Origin: Pseudomonas putida
GTDB taxonomy: Bacteria; Pseudomonadota; Gammaproteobacteria; Pseudomonadales; Pseudomonadaceae
Length of the DNA: 64,000 nucleotides
Assembly (NCBI RefSeq): GCF_002741075.1
Contig: NZ_CP016634.1
Location: forward strand, 3,874,001 to 3,938,000
Reading direction: 5' to 3'
Positions 63,478 to 64,000 of this stretch are shown in pieces. Numbering within the stretch: the stretch's first letter is position 1; each line of letters starts with the position of its first letter. Made by a program: the position numbers and the translations under genes. The notes below the pieces were generated by a model that made no database searches, was not told the DNA's origin, and saw only the letters and a program-made list of their open reading frames with translations.

Positions 63478-64000
63478 TCATCCACGCGGATGGTGCTGGG
63501 CGTGCAGTTGCTGCAAACGCGCCTTGGCCACATGGGTGTAGATCTGGGTAGTGGACAAGTCACTGTGCCCCAACAGCATCTGCACCACTCGCAGGTCGGC
63601 CCCGTGATTGAGCAAATGCGTGGCGAAAGCGTGACGCAGGGTATGGGGCGACAGGGGCTTGTCGATCCCTGCGACCCGCGCCTGGTGCTTGATGCGGTGC
63701 CAGAAGGTCTGGCGGGTCATCTGCTCGCCACGCTGGCTGGGGAACAGCACATCGCTGGGGCGCCCGTTCAACAGGTCATTGCGACCATCGCGCAGGTAGC
63801 GTTCGAGCCACAGCACCGCCTCTTCGCCCATCGGCACCAGGCGCTCCTTGCTGCCCTTGCCCATCACCCGCAGAACCCCCTGTCGCAGGTTGACCTGATC
63901 GAGGGTCAGGCTGACCAGTTCGGTCACCCGCAGGCCGCAGGCGTAGAGCACTTCGAGCATGGCTCGGTCGCGCTGACCGATGGCTTCGGCCAGGTCCGGC
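63478..64000 (-). CDS. xerD: Site-specific tyrosine recombinase XerD, N-terminus beyond window
   Basis: The last 174 residues are visible; the frame is open to the window edge ([22 protein letters not shown]) and should continue for about 125 residues. Catalytic residues present are Arg in GLRVTELV, His and Arg in [12 protein letters not shown], His in [10 protein letters not shown] and Tyr in QIYTHV. XerD acts with XerC and FtsK at dif to resolve chromosome dimers. Upstream of dsbC, the order seen in PAO1. Confidence 0.93.
   Translation of the reverse strand, partial: PDLAEAIGQRDRAMLEVLYACGLRVTELVSLTLDQVNLRQGVLRVMGKGSKERLVPMGEEAVLWLERYLRDGRNDLLNGRPSDVLFPSQRGEQMTRQTFWHRIKHQARVAGIDKPLSPHTLRHAFATHLLNHGADLRVVQMLLGHSDLSTTQIYTHVAKARLQQLHAQHHPRG

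Overview
The window is a GC-rich stretch (about 63-65% by eye) of a Pseudomonas chromosome, most likely of the P. putida group. Two things point there. The gene order follows, from memory, the P. aeruginosa PAO1 blocks plsB-mexKJL, rsmJ-tsaB-adk-ppc, lptF, lysS-prfB-wspRFEDCBA and recJ-yaeQ-thrC-hom-dsbC-xerD. The gaps also carry P. putida-style repeats built on TTCGCGGGTNAACCCGC and AAGGCCGCNCCTACAG.

Layout. 1-10606: tail of a probable dapE, rlmA, a small conserved gene, a cold-shock gene, plsB, two secreted small proteins, and the MexJK efflux operon with its TetR repressor mexL. 10607-16110: an insertion-sequence island made of one IS256-family element, one IS3-family element on the minus strand and one IS3-family element on the plus strand, all within a large palindromic intergenic repeat. 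16111-25252: core genes rsmJ, tsaB, adk and ppc with small conserved genes. 25324-27039: a DUF262/DUF1524 nuclease-like gene of lower GC that looks acquired. 27267-32542: envelope genes (DUF4398 lipoprotein, lptF, a lipoprotein hydrolase), a DUF1704 putative metallopeptidase, a lipoprotein and a TetR regulator. 32812-44062: lysS, prfB (with its programmed +1 frameshift) and the complete Wsp surface-sensing chemosensory operon ending in the diguanylate cyclase WspR. 44195-50644: a DUF533 protein, then ydcSTUV-patD for putrescine-type uptake and oxidation of 4-aminobutyraldehyde. 50879-54090: an old-yellow-enzyme gene and a second, apparently identical, copy of the plus-strand IS3 element in a second copy of the palindromic repeat. 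54091-64000: recJ, yaeQ, a CoA-transferase, a periplasmic binding-like protein, a DUF3509 protein, a receiver-like protein, thrC, hom, dsbC and the start-truncated xerD.

Main observations. The IS3-type elements sit in the loop of the same hairpin repeat at two loci, while the partner hairpin of each palindrome is empty. Both IS3 types carry an A AAA AAG heptamer positioned for -1 frameshifting, and the orfB frame is open from the heptamer. The 15.4-16.0 kb gap is a nested palindrome with arms of about 155 bp. Other points of interest are the stand-alone DUF262/DUF1524 gene, the HExxxH motif in the DUF1704 protein, and the Cys/His cluster at the N-terminus of WspD. I found no rRNA, tRNA or CRISPR array. 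Family and synteny statements come from memory; no database search was run.
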